A DNA stretch of 64,000 bases, from contig NC_065872.1 of NCBI RefSeq assembly GCF_933775445.1, positions 15,810,001 through 15,874,000 on the forward strand, given 5' to 3'. This document shows, one piece after another, positions 1 to 11,900 of this stretch; the first letter of the stretch is position 1; each line of letters opens with the position of its first letter. Below the pieces are notes generated by a model. The model was not told the DNA's origin and ran no database searches. It saw only the letters and a program-made list of their open reading frames with translations. A program made the position numbers and the translations under genes. This DNA is from Argentina anserina (taxonomy: Eukaryota; Streptophyta; Magnoliopsida; Rosales; Rosaceae).

Positions 1-296
1 AAGTAGAACAACAGTTCTTAGTGCCAGGCCTACATGTTCTCTAATCTACTTTCCTCTTGAAGAATAAGATTTAAAGACCTAAGGGTGGAATAGAAAAACC
101 AACCTCAGACGTATTCCAGTTTACAATACAGCTTTCCTAGTCAAGGAGGAGGTCAAAGCTTACGAAAATAACCTCTCTTCCAGGATCTACTCCAAGAGCA
201 TAAAAAATGAACAAAGATAGAGGAATTTACAAAAGAGCCTTCTAATTGAGCACAATGTGTGCTAATTTCAGGATCATGTCACACCAAAAGTATCAG

Positions 297-3200
297 TTAG
301 TCAAAGCTTGCTGAGCGACTCCATCTACCTTGCAGGTAATCTTCTACTGAAATGCTTTGTTCACCGCTACTCGTAGAAAGGGAGTCATCTTCCAAGTCTA
401 GCAATGCCATGTTAAGATGGGATTTGATATTTGTAGGAACAACTTCACCATTCAGTGCATCAAGTTCATCAGATGCACTGACTAGTTGCCTTGCCCACCT
501 TGTTATCTCCTCATCACCTTTAAGAAGCTTCAGGACCTGTGATGAAAATTAATGACCAACAACAAATAAATAGAAACTGAATACCAACAGACTGAGTGAG
601 AGCCAATCAATAAAGAAGCAAAGAGTAAACTTACAATGCTGATCTCAGGCCGAAGTCCAGGAGCATGTCTAATGCAAAGGTTAGCAGCCAGAACCACTCT
701 CTCAATTTGCCCATGATCATAGTCACTCCCCAAGCTTGGATCAAGCAGTTGAGAAACCTCCCCTCCTTTGAGTATTGGCTTTGCCTGAAATCCACCACCA
801 TATATGGACATTAATCAATTAAGTTTAGATTTTTATAAAATCACACAGGAGTTGGAGGAAACCAAATTGGACCACAAGAACAGATTATGTGCTTATGAAT
901 TCACCAAGAATATTCAGAAAGATTACACACAAGACATTACAAGTTTGTACACAGATGAGAGCTTACCCACATCACCAGACTCTCCTGGTCCTTGGGACAT
1001 TTGCTGTAGATTGGTTGCCTACCAGAAAGAAGCTCGAGGAGTACAACACCAAAGGCATAGACATCAATTTTATCACTAACTTTTCCATGCATGAAGTATT
1101 CTGGAGCCAAGTAGCTGCCATTCAGAGTGTCAGAGACTATCTAAAATTGAGAGGCACATAACTAAAGGAGAATACATACCCAAATGTTCCGGCGACATCT
1201 GTGCAATCAATGTGAGATAACGTAGATGCCAAACTTGCAAGTCCAAAATCAGAGAGCTGAACATACATGACAAATGTGATAAGCATAGATATTTCAAATT
1301 ATTAACCAGAAATACTGAAGTTACAGCACAGCACCTGTGGCTCAAAATCATCTGAAAGAAGGATGTTGGAAGACTTCACATCCCTATGGATCACAGGTTC
1401 TTCACATCCATTGTGTAGATAGTTGAGTGCCTCTGCTATCCCTAAGGCCACATTATATCTATCCTTCCAAACGAATGAGTTCCCATCTTTCTTACTACCT
1501 GTATCATAAATTAACCTTTATGAGTTTAGAGAATTGAAATAGAGAAGAAAAGGGTTCCTTACTTCAAAGAGATAAACTTCAAAAGACTATTATTTACCAT
1601 GAAGGTTGTCTTCTAAGCTTCCCCTTGAGATAAAATCATATACCAAAACTAAATTGCTGTCAAAACATATTCCATATAGCGAGATTATGTTCTTGTGATT
1701 TAAAGTTGTGATGATCTCAATTTCATGAACAAACTCTTTCAATATATTGGCGGATGGCTTCAAGATTTTCACCGCCAACTCCTTCCCGTCTAAAAGATGG
1801 CCTCTATAAACATGGCTACTGCCTCCTTTTCCAACCATGTTCTCTGAAAATTGAATTCAAAAGTCGTTAGAATAACACACAAAATAGAGTCAAGTCAAAA
1901 CAAGGATCAGAAGTTTAGGAAAAGAGACCAACCAGGCAAAAAGTTTGATGTTGCCAACAAAAGTTCCTCATAGCTAAACAGTCTACAGCTGGATGAGTAT
2001 TTCTTACATAATTCCAAAAATTCTTCAGGAAGGCTCTCCATTCTGTGGTTAGGGGTTAGAGGAGGGAAGCTCTCATTAGAGCCAAGTGTCACAGTTGCTT
2101 CACTTATTCCATCAGTCATGGAAGAATTATCTCCATCCTGGCTAGAATGACTGTGTTTCTGATCGGGAAAAACAAGAGCCGACGTATGGGAACTCAATGG
2201 TTTAGAAAAACGTCCCAAAACAGATGTCTTTTCAGTAGATTTCTCCTTGTGTTGCTGTCTTCTCAAAAATGTCCAGCGAAGAATGGACCAACCAGGTTTA
2301 AAACAGTGCGGATTTGACGTCTTCATAGAGTTGAGACTTCCGAATGGAACCATAGCCAATGAATCATCCTTATTTACATGGGCAGGCAACTCATCCATCA
2401 ACTGAGTCCCAGAATTGTCCAATTTAACTGAATCCCCTTCACAATTCTGACATTTCGTCTGGACCTTTTTCTTCTCACATTGATCGACTTTAACATCTTC
2501 GAGAACATCGACATTCTTTGTAGATGACTTGTGATGATCATCTGTCCATGGCAAAGCAAACAAGTTAATTAACTGTAACAGAATCAAATATTCAAACATT
2601 GAACTAAACTAAGCAAAAATGCAAAAAAAAACAGGAGAAGGAAATGAACAAGACCTTGTAACTGCTGCCCATTGCTATCGGCTTCTTCCCTCTTGAAAAC
2701 AACCTTGCCATTATCGATAGCAAAAACCGAGAAACTCTTGGGCAATTTCAAGGCACAGTACTTGGCAACAGCCACCGATGATCGAATCCTATGGTGAGTT
2801 TTGGAAGTCCCAACAATGACAGTATCAGCACGAAATGCTTGTGCTTCCCCCACTAGAATTTTCCTTATCGGACTCCCTCTACACACCTTTAGCTTCAGAT
2901 CAACCTGCCCACAATTCAACATAATACAGTCTCAAATCCCATACACCCAAAATCACAAACTAAACAAATCTCTGTTGACCACTCACAAACTCATTACAAC
3001 CCAAATTGACCAAATTCACACATACAGAATATAAAAACAAAACTTTGAAGTCACTAACCTGCTTCAAGCTGCAGAAACCTTCGTAAGCAGAGAGCACAGA
3101 ATCGAAAGTCTTCACCAGCGAAAGCAAACACGAAGTCTCCTCTGCAACAAAAAAAAACCCCTCCAAAACTCAACAAAAACCCAAAAAAGCTCAAAGCTTT

Positions 3201-3381
3201 GCAATCAAATCACACCAAAACAAATGAGGGAGAACAAACCAGAGATGGAGTCGAGGACATGAACAGCAATGACATGGTCACCTGGCTCGGCCACCTTGAC
3301 GAGGGCCCACGTCAGAAGCTCCTTGCTGTAGGAGTCCAGCTTGACGCCGACGACCAACGTCTTGGCTTGGGCTCCGGTCAT
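297..3381 (-). CDS. Receptor-like cytoplasmic kinase with N-terminal universal stress protein (USP) domain
   Basis: Ten exons on the minus strand: 3381-3240, 3141-3059, 2904-2655, 2541-1933, 1843-1598, 1498-1335, 1256-1180, 1114-967, 784-635, 536-297. All introns are GT-AG and phases agree, giving about 702 residues. Residues 1-150 form a USP/adenine-nucleotide alpha-hydrolase-like fold ([10 protein letters not shown] near the start, later [20 protein letters not shown]). A polar linker runs to about residue 340. A Ser/Thr kinase domain follows with [11 protein letters not shown], catalytic Lys about 387 (AVK), HRDVKSSN with Asp about 483, SDFGLA with Asp about 501 and APEYF. All key kinase residues are present, so it is probably active. 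Members of this plant family lack a transmembrane segment and act at the membrane periphery or in cytosol; the substrate is unknown. The first ATG in frame is at 3381 (MTGAQAKT); upstream codons in that frame have no ATG. The protein ends WSRSASFD. Confidence 0.93.
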
Positions 3382-4068
3382 CTGGGTCTTCAATCTGGCG
3401 TCGTTTCCAGGCAGAAAGTTGAAAACTTTAGGCCAAAGTTGGTTGCTTTGGAGAAATGGGATTCATATAATGAGGAAAATCAAAAGTGGGTTACTTTGGA
3501 GAAACCAGAAATGGAGGAGGCAGTGGGGAATCTGGGTTTTGTGGTTTTTGGGCGGTTGAGTTTTGAGAATGGTAAAAGGTGAAAAATAATGAGGGGGACT
3601 GGTTTTTTGGGTGAAGGGTTTTATGTGTTTTTGTTTGTAGTAGTTGTCAAGCTGTGGAGTTGAAGAATATGGGAGTGAGGATCGTTTGGTGTAGAAGGGG
3701 ATGCCTGAGTCTTTGTCAAAGATTGTACGACTGCTGCCTCGACTTAAGGGTCATGTACTACTCCAATTATTGCCTCATTAATCGAAAATTCTTCCTTTTC
3801 ATTTTCAGCAAACCTACTGCGGTTGTTGGTTTTGACAAAAGAATTTGGAGTGTATAATGTGTAATATACATTTTGTTAAAAGAAGAAAGAAAATGTAAAT
3901 GTTCACATGGTGAAGAGAAGAAACTCTACTCATTAATAAGAAAGAGTGACATTTGTGGCAACAAATAAGAATGACCAGAGTGACATTGAGACAAGGTTTC
4001 CGTTTTGGGGAGCCAAAACTAGGAAAGGAACAGCTGTTTAGAATTTTTGGGTTGGTTGAGAATTTAAA
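3382..4068. other. Upstream region of the kinase gene
   Basis: Promoter side of the minus-strand kinase gene. Short open frames here have no coding character. No clear TATA box or other defined motif is visible. The region ends at the target duplication of the next element. Confidence 0.5.
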
Positions 4069-4076
4069 GATGGAAG

Positions 4077-4531
4077 CAAGGACTAAAATATCGATATTAT
4101 CGCGATATTTTCATTTTTTTGAACTATGGAAACTTTCCTCACATACTAAGTAAATATCGAACGATATTTAGGAAATTTCGTCAAATATCGCGAATTTATC
4201 GAAATTCCCACGATATTCTCGATATTTTGCCGATAAATTGTCTTAAACTCATCTCAAATGTTGAAAATTGAGATAAAATAATGGTGTTGGTGGGGTGAAT
4301 CGAACCTTGCACTCCCAAGATGTATCAAATCATCCCAACCATCCCCACTGGAATGGGTTTTGTGTTATATTTGTACATAATTATATATAAGTGATTTCTA
4401 ATAATTTCAAAATATTTTAATTATTTTGATCGATATTTTTACAAAAATTTGATATTTTCCGATATTTCTTTCGAAATATCCATTTTTTTAGAAGGTCGAT
4501 ATTTTCAATTTCTCCGATATTTTAGTCCTTG
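4077..4531. mobile_element. hAT-type MITE, 455 bp, with CGATATT repeats
   Basis: The ends are inverted repeats of 17 bases: CAAGGACTAAAATATCG at the left and its complement at the right. Both sides are flanked by the 8-bp direct repeat GATGGAAG (4069-4076 and 4532-4539). An 8-bp duplication and a CA-rich terminus fit the hAT superfamily. Both sub-terminal parts are packed with variants of CGATATT/AATATCG. There is no transposase frame, so the element is non-autonomous. The centre holds a tRNA-like stretch, described separately. Confidence 0.85.
4279..4370 (-). repeat. tRNA-like stretch with a B-box-like motif inside the MITE
   Basis: Read on the minus strand, this stretch contains GGTTCGATTC followed by a pyrimidine-rich end, which resembles the T-arm/B-box of a tRNA gene. 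I could not fold a full cloverleaf with acceptor and anticodon arms by eye, so this is at most a degenerate tRNA or tRNA-derived piece, not a tRNA gene. Confidence 0.3.
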
Positions 4532-4574
4532 GATGGAAGTTTTGGAATTTTGGATGATCGGTTATATTTGAAAC

Positions 4575-5650
4575 TAGGGATGTTAATCGGTCATGGTTCC
4601 TAATGGAACTATTGGAACCGAACTGCCTTGAAAACCGAACTACTTAAGGGCAGTTTGGTTCGGTTCCAGTGAGGAAAAAATGAATTATCCCTATAACCGA
4701 CCATTTGAGATGAAAACGGTTATGTTTTCCTTAAAGTATCAGGAACCGTTGGATCTTTAGGGTATTATCTTGACTGTAGATTTCTATGTATGTATTCAAC
4801 CCTCATCAGAATAAGCACAAAATTGCAGCAATTCGATGACTTCCAGTTCCAGACCTCGACTCTTCGAGTCTCTTTCGCTCCCAACTTCCCATAATCAAGA
4901 GACCCATAATCGTTTCAGACCCATAAGCTCTGTCAATTCGTCTCCATAATCGATCAAGACCCATAATCGATTCATTCAAATGAGGTAATAAGATTTTTCA
5001 TTGTACTAGTTCTTAGACTTTTTTCTAATTCAAGCACTTCGAACTCGTTGATTTGTTTCTAATGTATCAATTTGAATCTAGAAATATAGAGGAGAGCAAC
5101 AAAGTTTTGAACTGAGGCAACTAGGAGAATATTGCTTGGCGTGTACTCTTTCTGATTTGGAGGGTTGCTTGGAGAGTATGAGATTCGGACTTGTTTAATT
5201 GAATACAGAGAGAACACCGGTGGGTATCCAATTAAGAGCTTTGTTTCTGGTCTCTTCAATTGGCATAGATTGTTTTTTTTTTTTGAGTTCCACATGAATC
5301 AGGCCTTACTTGTATATGAATATGTTTAAATTGGAATATGGATAGATATTTTTCAAATTTTTTGCTTCGTTTGTTCTGGAACCTCCATATCATGATTTTA
5401 AGTATGAACCTTCAGGTTATAATATTTCAATCTTGCATGAATTCTAGGTTCCAATAGGTTGATATTCAAGTGTAGGATGATGTTCATAAAAATTAGGATC
5501 CGTTTAAAATCGGAAACCTATCCATTTTAAATGGTTTAATTCGGCAACGGTTCTAGCGCTCAAAAACACATAAACCAAACCGCTTATCTTAAACGGTTCG
5601 GTTCTCAGTTCCTTTTTTTTTTGACATTTTAAGAACTGTTTACAGCCCTA
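4575..5650. mobile_element. hAT-type non-autonomous element, 1076 bp
   Basis: The termini are TAGGGATGT and its near-complement ACAGCCCTA, one mismatch in nine. The 8-bp direct repeat TTTGAAAC flanks both sides (4567-4574 and 5651-5658). The TAGGG terminus resembles the Ac-type hAT end. The sub-terminal parts carry repeated GGTTCGGTT/AACCGAAC words on both sides. No transposase frame is present. The interior holds CT-rich lines and short frames with no recognisable product. Confidence 0.85.
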
Positions 5651-5658
5651 TTTGAAAC

Positions 5659-7096
5659 AATTTGCAATAACTCTCGCTCATGAGTTATATTTCTTTTGCA
5701 CTTTTGTTTTTTTAAGTACCATACGTGCATGAATGTAGCAGAAAATATAGGGCAAGAATAAACCAACTAGTTGTCTTCTCTCAAGTGCGCATCCTTCATG
5801 TGCAGCCGGTCATCCATGTGCTGGCATGGTGGACTAAAATACTCTTCTGAAATTTGTTGCGGCTATTTTACCTAGATAATACCAAGCAAGTAATGAATTT
5901 ATTAGGGTAGGAGATGTAGCCTTTCCCAATTTTGGTAAAAACATAAAACAATCAAGTAGTCACCTATTGATTTATTGAATAATAATTCCAACAGGGTTAC
6001 GGTCTGAGATGTTAATACTCGTAAATATTTAGAGAACACTACGAAAGTAATTAAAAATTATGACCATGTACGTATCTAAAACCGTAGTTGCCTTCTTGTA
6101 AATGCTACCCAAAAACTCATATTAGTGATTTATCGATCAATCACAGTCTAACAAATGGAAAAATGATCCTTATAGAACGGAATAAGGACTTAGGATGGCT
6201 ACTCTTTTATTGATGTTGATCGTTTGGAGTTTACTTGATGATCTCTATAATTATAAGTGAATTGCTATATAAATTTTTTTCTGTTAAGAGCCCATCACGT
6301 ACTGTTCTTAAACAAGAGCATACTATTGGCTTTTGATGGAGAGTTGGAGACAATTAACCCTTTTTGTTTTAAGGGGACAATTAACCCTTTTACATTGTAG
6401 AGAAGATTGAAGATAATCATGTGATTTTTGATTGAAAGGGTTAATGAAATTAATAATGATTGATTTGCAGGAATAGTTAATAACCGGCATCGGCGGCATG
6501 TTACGATATATACAAAACTAGCATCTTGCACGACTCCATCAACCATTGTATCAACAAGGTTACAAGACAATAAACAAGAAGGATTAACTTCAATTTGACC
6601 TAATGAGGATGGACAGGGATGTGAACATGGAAAATAATACTATAAGAATGACACAAATGAGAAAGCAATGATACGTGCAACTCATACTAAGGTACAAGTA
6701 GAATGGCATGCATAACTTGCTTTGCCTCTTAATTTGGACAACAATATAGTTAATTATTACACATGTTACTTTCATGGTCATTTTCCTTCTCTTTTTTTTA
6801 AGTTCTTATTTTCCATGATCGAGATCGGATGATATCATCTACAATTGGGAAAAGGCCAAATGCTCAATTCATGTTTAAATTTGTAGTTGAGTGACTATCA
6901 CTGAAGGGCACGCTTTCAATGTGTTCTTGTTTATTGGTTTTGAAAATGAGAGGAAGAAATGTTGCGTGTGATTTTTAAGTTCATGGGATGAATTTTAACA
7001 ATTATTGGTGTTTTCTTTTGGCTCATGGACTATGTGATTAAGGTTCTAATCATTAATATTTTGCAGACAACTGAGACAAGGTCATATCTCACTGAC
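5659..7096. other. Intergenic AT-rich sequence
   Basis: No gene, RNA or well-bounded repeat recognised. The short frames near 6295-6781 show no conserved motif and have the AT-rich composition of their surroundings. Confidence 0.5.
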
Positions 7097-7320
7097 ACTT
7101 TTTTTTTTGGTAATGAATATTTCATTAAAGGGAGTAAGGGACCAGCCCAAAAGCCAAAAGCCAAAGATCCCAATACAGCAATAAAAACTGATAAAGACAA
7201 GCTACAGATCAGCTAAAACCCAGAAGGAAATAGCACAGACAGAAGACTTGCAAAAACACAACAGAAAGAGTTCCGACCAGTTGCCGGAATGAGTGAGATG
7301 AGGATAGAAAAAGAAAAGAA
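7097..7320 (-). repeat. Probable LINE-type 3' tail fragment
   Basis: A run of T at 7099-7108 is followed by GGTAATGAATATTTCATTAA. On the minus strand this reads as TTAATGAAATATTCATTACC followed by poly(A), a common plant non-LTR retrotransposon tail. No target duplication or coding part was found, so only a short 3' fragment is supported. Confidence 0.4.
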
Positions 7321-7468
7321 ACAGATTCGATTAAACCATTGATATTGCATAGGTAAAGAGTAATATATCATTAACCTAAATTTATCGAATTCACCTAGCC
7401 TTCTTTATCAATTCAAGTACAAATTCACAGTTTACTGATGTGGGCACAAAATTAAAAAAGCTTGTTAC

Positions 7469-7652
7469 TGTTTCAGGATGAAATACTTGTGTATTATTGA
7501 ATGATATGGGGGCCTATATATAGGCATTACAAAACCACAATCCCGTAGGATTCGGAGTCCTAATCTATTACGGAGATGCTAATCTATCTCCTAACAGGAA
7601 ACCTATTAGGCTAAGACACACACAAGGGTAAAATAGTAATTCTCCCGGAACA
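7469..7652 (-). repeat. LTR, 3' copy relative to the element
   Basis: 184 bp, identical to the copy at 13920-14103 except for the third base (T here, G there). It contains the palindromic TATA-like CCTATATATAGG around 7512-7525, which probably serves as the promoter TATA on the minus strand. Confidence 0.95.
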
Positions 7653-7668
7653 CTCCCCCTTGTGTCGC
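7653..7668 (-). other. Polypurine tract of the copia element
   Basis: The minus strand reads ACACAAGGGGGAG directly upstream of the LTR start. This is the expected primer position for plus-strand DNA synthesis and fixes the element's orientation. The nearby minus-strand text with ACCGAGGCAAC is typical of copia 3' untranslated leaders. Confidence 0.8.
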
Positions 7669-8999
7669 ATGCCTAGGTTGCATGGTGCACACATCGTTGC
7701 CTCGGTAAAAACCTTGTCAAGCAAAACAAAAACCTCTTGGGTAAAAACAAAAGCTTGATCGAAGGGAAAAAGAGCACAACGCACCGTCTACATTTGATAG
7801 CATCATGTGAGGTAGACTCCCCCTGAAGTCTACGAAACAACTCCCCCTGATTAGTGCCATAATCATGGAGTACAAAGAACAACGTATACAACGTTCATTA
7901 CATGCTTCTCAAACGTAGTCTTGGGCCAATGATTAATCATTAATCTAGCCACACATCCTTGGATCATTCATGTTATACTTAGCCAAACTTATATCTTAGG
8001 AAACAAGATTGCATAACAACTCAAAACAAGAGTTTGCAATGAAAATCAGATTCTCGGGTAGAATGACCTTCACTCACTTAAACGGCCATAACTTCTTCGT
8101 CACAATAGGTATCAGCGAATCGTAAAATGTTCTGAAAAGTAGACACCCGTGTCTTTCCAGTGACATAAGGTTCACAACCTCATCCGATCGGAGCAGTTCA
8201 CAATGCTCTGTCGAAGTTGACTGACTTGCAAATTTCTGGACAGGACTGTCCTACTTTGCTAAAACGGCCATAACTCACTCAATATGATAGCTATGAACGA
8301 ATGGTTGGCGTCCCTGGAAAGTAGACACATAGAGCGTTCCAACGGTACCAATTTCACCATATTTAATCGAGTGAGCTGTCCTGTAGGTCTCGTTGAAGTT
8401 GACCTACGAAACTGGACAGATTCTGATTTGTCACATTCAATGTGTCTTTCACAAAAGAACGGGGGAATAGACCAATGAAGGACTGATTTTGGTCCAAAAC
8501 GGAACCGTACGCATCCTCTACGCTACCAGTGTCGACTGCTACACCAAGGCGTACGTTGATGTTGCTGGAGCTGCTGGCGGCGTTGGTGTGGATAGGATTT
8601 GTGTTGGTTCACTAAGTGTAGAACTAAACCCATGTCAAAGAAGCAATGCAAGTCCAATGACAATGCATAGGCGCATAGTTAATCACGTCATAATGAAAGC
8701 AATAGTGTCCCAACAACACTAACATGTATGAATGTATAGCTCATTGAATCTCTTCATCATCTATACTTAGACGGAATAGAGAATCAAGAATTAGCTTCAT
8801 ATGAACACATATGGGTATGAGTTCTTGCAACCGATTGTACTATGTTCTCTCGAACGTCGCAATCTGATTACATAAGCTCTCCGTGGTCTGGAGGCATTTA
8901 AAGTCCCTCGGGCACTCTCATATCTGCGTCAAGATCCTTTTACAGATATTATATGACCACTATCATATGCTGCAAATCAGTTTTCATGGACACTACTAC

Positions 9000-9900
9000 T
9001 AATCAAGTAGCGGAAAGCAATTATGTCCATAACGAGAGAATATAACTCATCGTACTCAATACTAGGATAATGAGACAATCTTTGCGCCATAAGTCCTGCA
9101 TATATTGCATGACTTCATCTTTCTCATTACACTTACGAACAACGACCAATATAACAAGTCTAGTTCAGCCTGTATTGATTCTTTCCACTTCGGTCAAGTT
9201 GCTCATCGTTGATGCTTTACAACGGAATAAGAGCATAAGCGAATACATCATCAATCATGGGAGATCAATACATTAAACACAGGCGCGCGCTGTATACGAT
9301 CAATTCGTGAGATTTCTATTCTTCTCTAACATCATCAAAATGAGTCTGTAGCGTCCCACAGAAACTTAGTTGATACACATGTTTAGAGAATATCTCTTGA
9401 TGATGGGCGAAATACTTGTGCCTACGCACTTCGCTTCTTTCTAGTTTTGATTCTAGAGAATAATGGTCTCCCCCTCATCTAGGCAGGAGCCAAGACCGAA
9501 GCTATGACCCTTACTAGTCCATCTTTGCGTTTGCCGCCCTTGTTTTGTGGTGCAATGCCACGGGCGCCGACAACACCACAGCGTACGATGGTGCCATCGC
9601 CGGCTTCCTTCCCACTATCAGGGATGGTGCCAACGGTGCTAGGACCTGGTCATATGAAATTCTCTCATATTCTGAGAGTTCCAACCCTACCGGCACATCA
9701 CAGCATTTATGTGCGATCTCGTCACTTTCGCAATATCGGTAAAGTCATTGAGCATCGAATCTTTGACTTTCTGGAGGTCGATAATGCGTTGCACATTTGC
9801 TCACTTTGAGTAGCGCGGGATCTTAATGAGACATAGTGCCACACCACGTCAATTCCTGGCGTTAAAACCAGAATGGGAGCATTTCATATCTCCCCCTAAC
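9000..9900 (-). pseudogene. Copia integrase C-terminus to reverse transcriptase N-terminus, relic
   Basis: Minus-strand fragments in changing frames match the copia linker region in order. They include HFDETYFPSLGGD near 9915, a QRIIDLQ-like piece near 9790, IAKVTRSHI near 9740, and an IDDVFAYAL piece plus an AIQAELDSL-like stretch near 9250-9150. Stops and frame changes separate all of them. The catalytic part of RT (YVDD-like motif) was not found. The conserved words come from recollection of plant copia proteins, not a search. Confidence 0.6.
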
Positions 9901-9999
9901 GACGGGAAGTATGTCTCATCAAAGTGACCGTCTGCTAATATCGCAGGATAGAGATCAACGGTTGTAGATTGGAAATAGCGGACAAGTGTTGGTGATTCA

Positions 10000-10730
10000 T
10001 AAATCATAACCAACCAGAATACTTAATCGTTTCAAGTAGACCCATGGAGATAACTACAATAGAGGCACATACACAACTTTAACCAAATAGGCGTTAGTGA
10101 AAAGAACGTTGGGACCGTATCCAGTGACCATCTGGTACGCACTAAACGCTTGGCAAGTTGTGGGTCTGAAACGAATAAGTGTCGCTGCATGCAACATCAT
10201 TACATATCCCCATGCAAAAATCGGCAGGTTAGTACCCATAACCAAGTCTGAGCTCTGCTAGATCGTGCGGTGAATGAACATGAGGAATAATATGTTCAAC
10301 GACGATCCCCGTAGATATGCAAAACAAAATCATCAAAGTCGTGGAGGTGAACTCTCCAACGATATCCAATCAAATAGATTTGAGAGGATAGGAAGGGTGG
10401 TGAGCCCTTAGGATGATGATCATAGCTAAAAACTTTAGCGAATGCAGCGTTTCTTGTGGAAAGCAAAGCGACGTGTGACCAAAGCGTCGATGCTCTTAAC
10501 CTATACCATAAAAATACCGAAAATGTCCGTATTCGGTTGGATAGGGTCCACTAATGTCACCTTAAATACTTTGTAAGAATGGAATGTTCTCGGTTGGAGC
10601 CTTAGCAAATAAGGACTTCCTTGAAATCTAGCAAAAGAACAAGCTTTGCAAAATGAGCGATTGGCATCAGAGATTGTCATGGAGGCATTAGAAAGCACGG
10701 GAGGCATCACAAGCTCCTATGAAGGAGGGG
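10000..10730 (-). pseudogene. Copia integrase core, relic
   Basis: The frame at 10710-10501 contains FCKACSFARF and GPIQ-like DPIQPNTDIFGIFMV, which matches the end of the gag-pre-integrase zinc region and the start of the integrase core. The frame at 10245-10054 contains NLPIFAWGYVMMLHAATLIR and SAYQMVTGYGPN, matching the middle and end of the core. Between them the reading frame shifts several times and is crossed by stops. This is the best-preserved coding part of the element. Confidence 0.75.
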
Positions 10731-11189
10731 ATGCCGCCACCGACGGCCTTAATGCCATGGAGCCGCCGAGAAGGGCAGACTCGGCCTCACCGTGCATGGC
10801 ACGAATAGGCACGGCCTCACCGTGTGGAGCACGGGTGAGGTGGTTCTCCAATCGCTTCGTGAACATGAAAAATAGATGATAATGTGAATTTCAAAGAACT
10901 CGAATCATCATATCTTGTTCAAAATGACCAAAAAACGATCATGTCAAAACCGAGAAGACAGTAAAACCGAACCCATGATTCAAAGAATTTTGAGTTACAT
11001 AAACTACTGCTGCAGGCAAGCAAAGCTACTGTCGAAGCTTGAAAAAGATACTGTCAATGAAATCAGACAGATTTATTCATCTCCATTCTTAACACAAATA
11101 TCAAGATGAAAATCCATCATTGGCATGTATGGCCTTTAAAACTTAGCAAGGCACGAAGATATAGAACACAATCTCCGCACGAGATCCGT

Positions 11190-11460
11190 AAAACAACTAC
11201 CTGCGCCGTAGGACAGTGTGGGTGGTTACGCAATTAGCAAGACACTCGATTTCACGACGGGACATTCTCAAAATGAAGATTAAGAGAGTCAACGACGCGG
11301 TGAACTTCTCTACACAATACGCCGTAGGATATTGTAAGAGGGGGGATTGAAACAAATGTGCAATCCCATCGAGTGTATCACATGGCAATAGAACTACATT
11401 CTTCAACTCAAGAGTTGGAAAAACATGGTATTGGAGCAGTTGAATACCAAACAATTACGG
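11190..11460 (-). pseudogene. Copia protease region, relic
   Basis: The frame from about 11454 to 11197 ends CLANCVTTHTVLRRR. In related copia elements the same place reads CxADCATTHTVL, the protease active-site region; here the Asp is replaced by Asn. A stop follows directly. Upstream of it, where gag should be, I see no recognisable gag domain or zinc knuckle. Confidence 0.5.
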
Positions 11461-11619
11461 TGGAAAACCTTCCATTTGGTGCGGGTGGTCACCAATAATA
11501 ATAAAATCATTTGAGCTATGAAACGACTTGGAGAAAACCGGAAAAGTAACCGGAAAACCATGTCAAATTAACTCAAAACCGGGTGAATTTTGGACTAGGA
11601 AAACATGGCAGCAAGAACT

Positions 11620-11900
11620 GCTGAGATATGCCGGAAAAATGACGAGAAACGACGAAAAAATCGTCGAAAATACTCGCCGGAAACCGGCGGCACCGATTGC
11701 CGGAAAATCGGCCGGCGGCGGCCGGAAACTGACCGGTATGGAGGCCGGAACTTCAGGTCCGACAGGGGACGCTGGTAGGAACCGGGTGGCTGTGCCGGAA
11801 ACGCCGGAATATGGCCGGAAGGTGGCGAATACGCCGGTAAAACGCCGGAAAACGTTCCGGAAACGCCGGAAAGTAACCGGGAAAAACGACGTCAATTTTG
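11620..11900. repeat. CCGGAAA-rich low-complexity stretch inside the copia element
   Basis: Words such as CGCCGGAAA, CCGGAAAC and GCCGGAAAA recur at irregular spacing. The base composition is far more GC-rich than its surroundings. Both strands are open for over 120 codons, but the products are biased strings of Arg/Pro/Gly/Thr with no domain. It occupies part of the span where gag would be expected. Confidence 0.6.
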
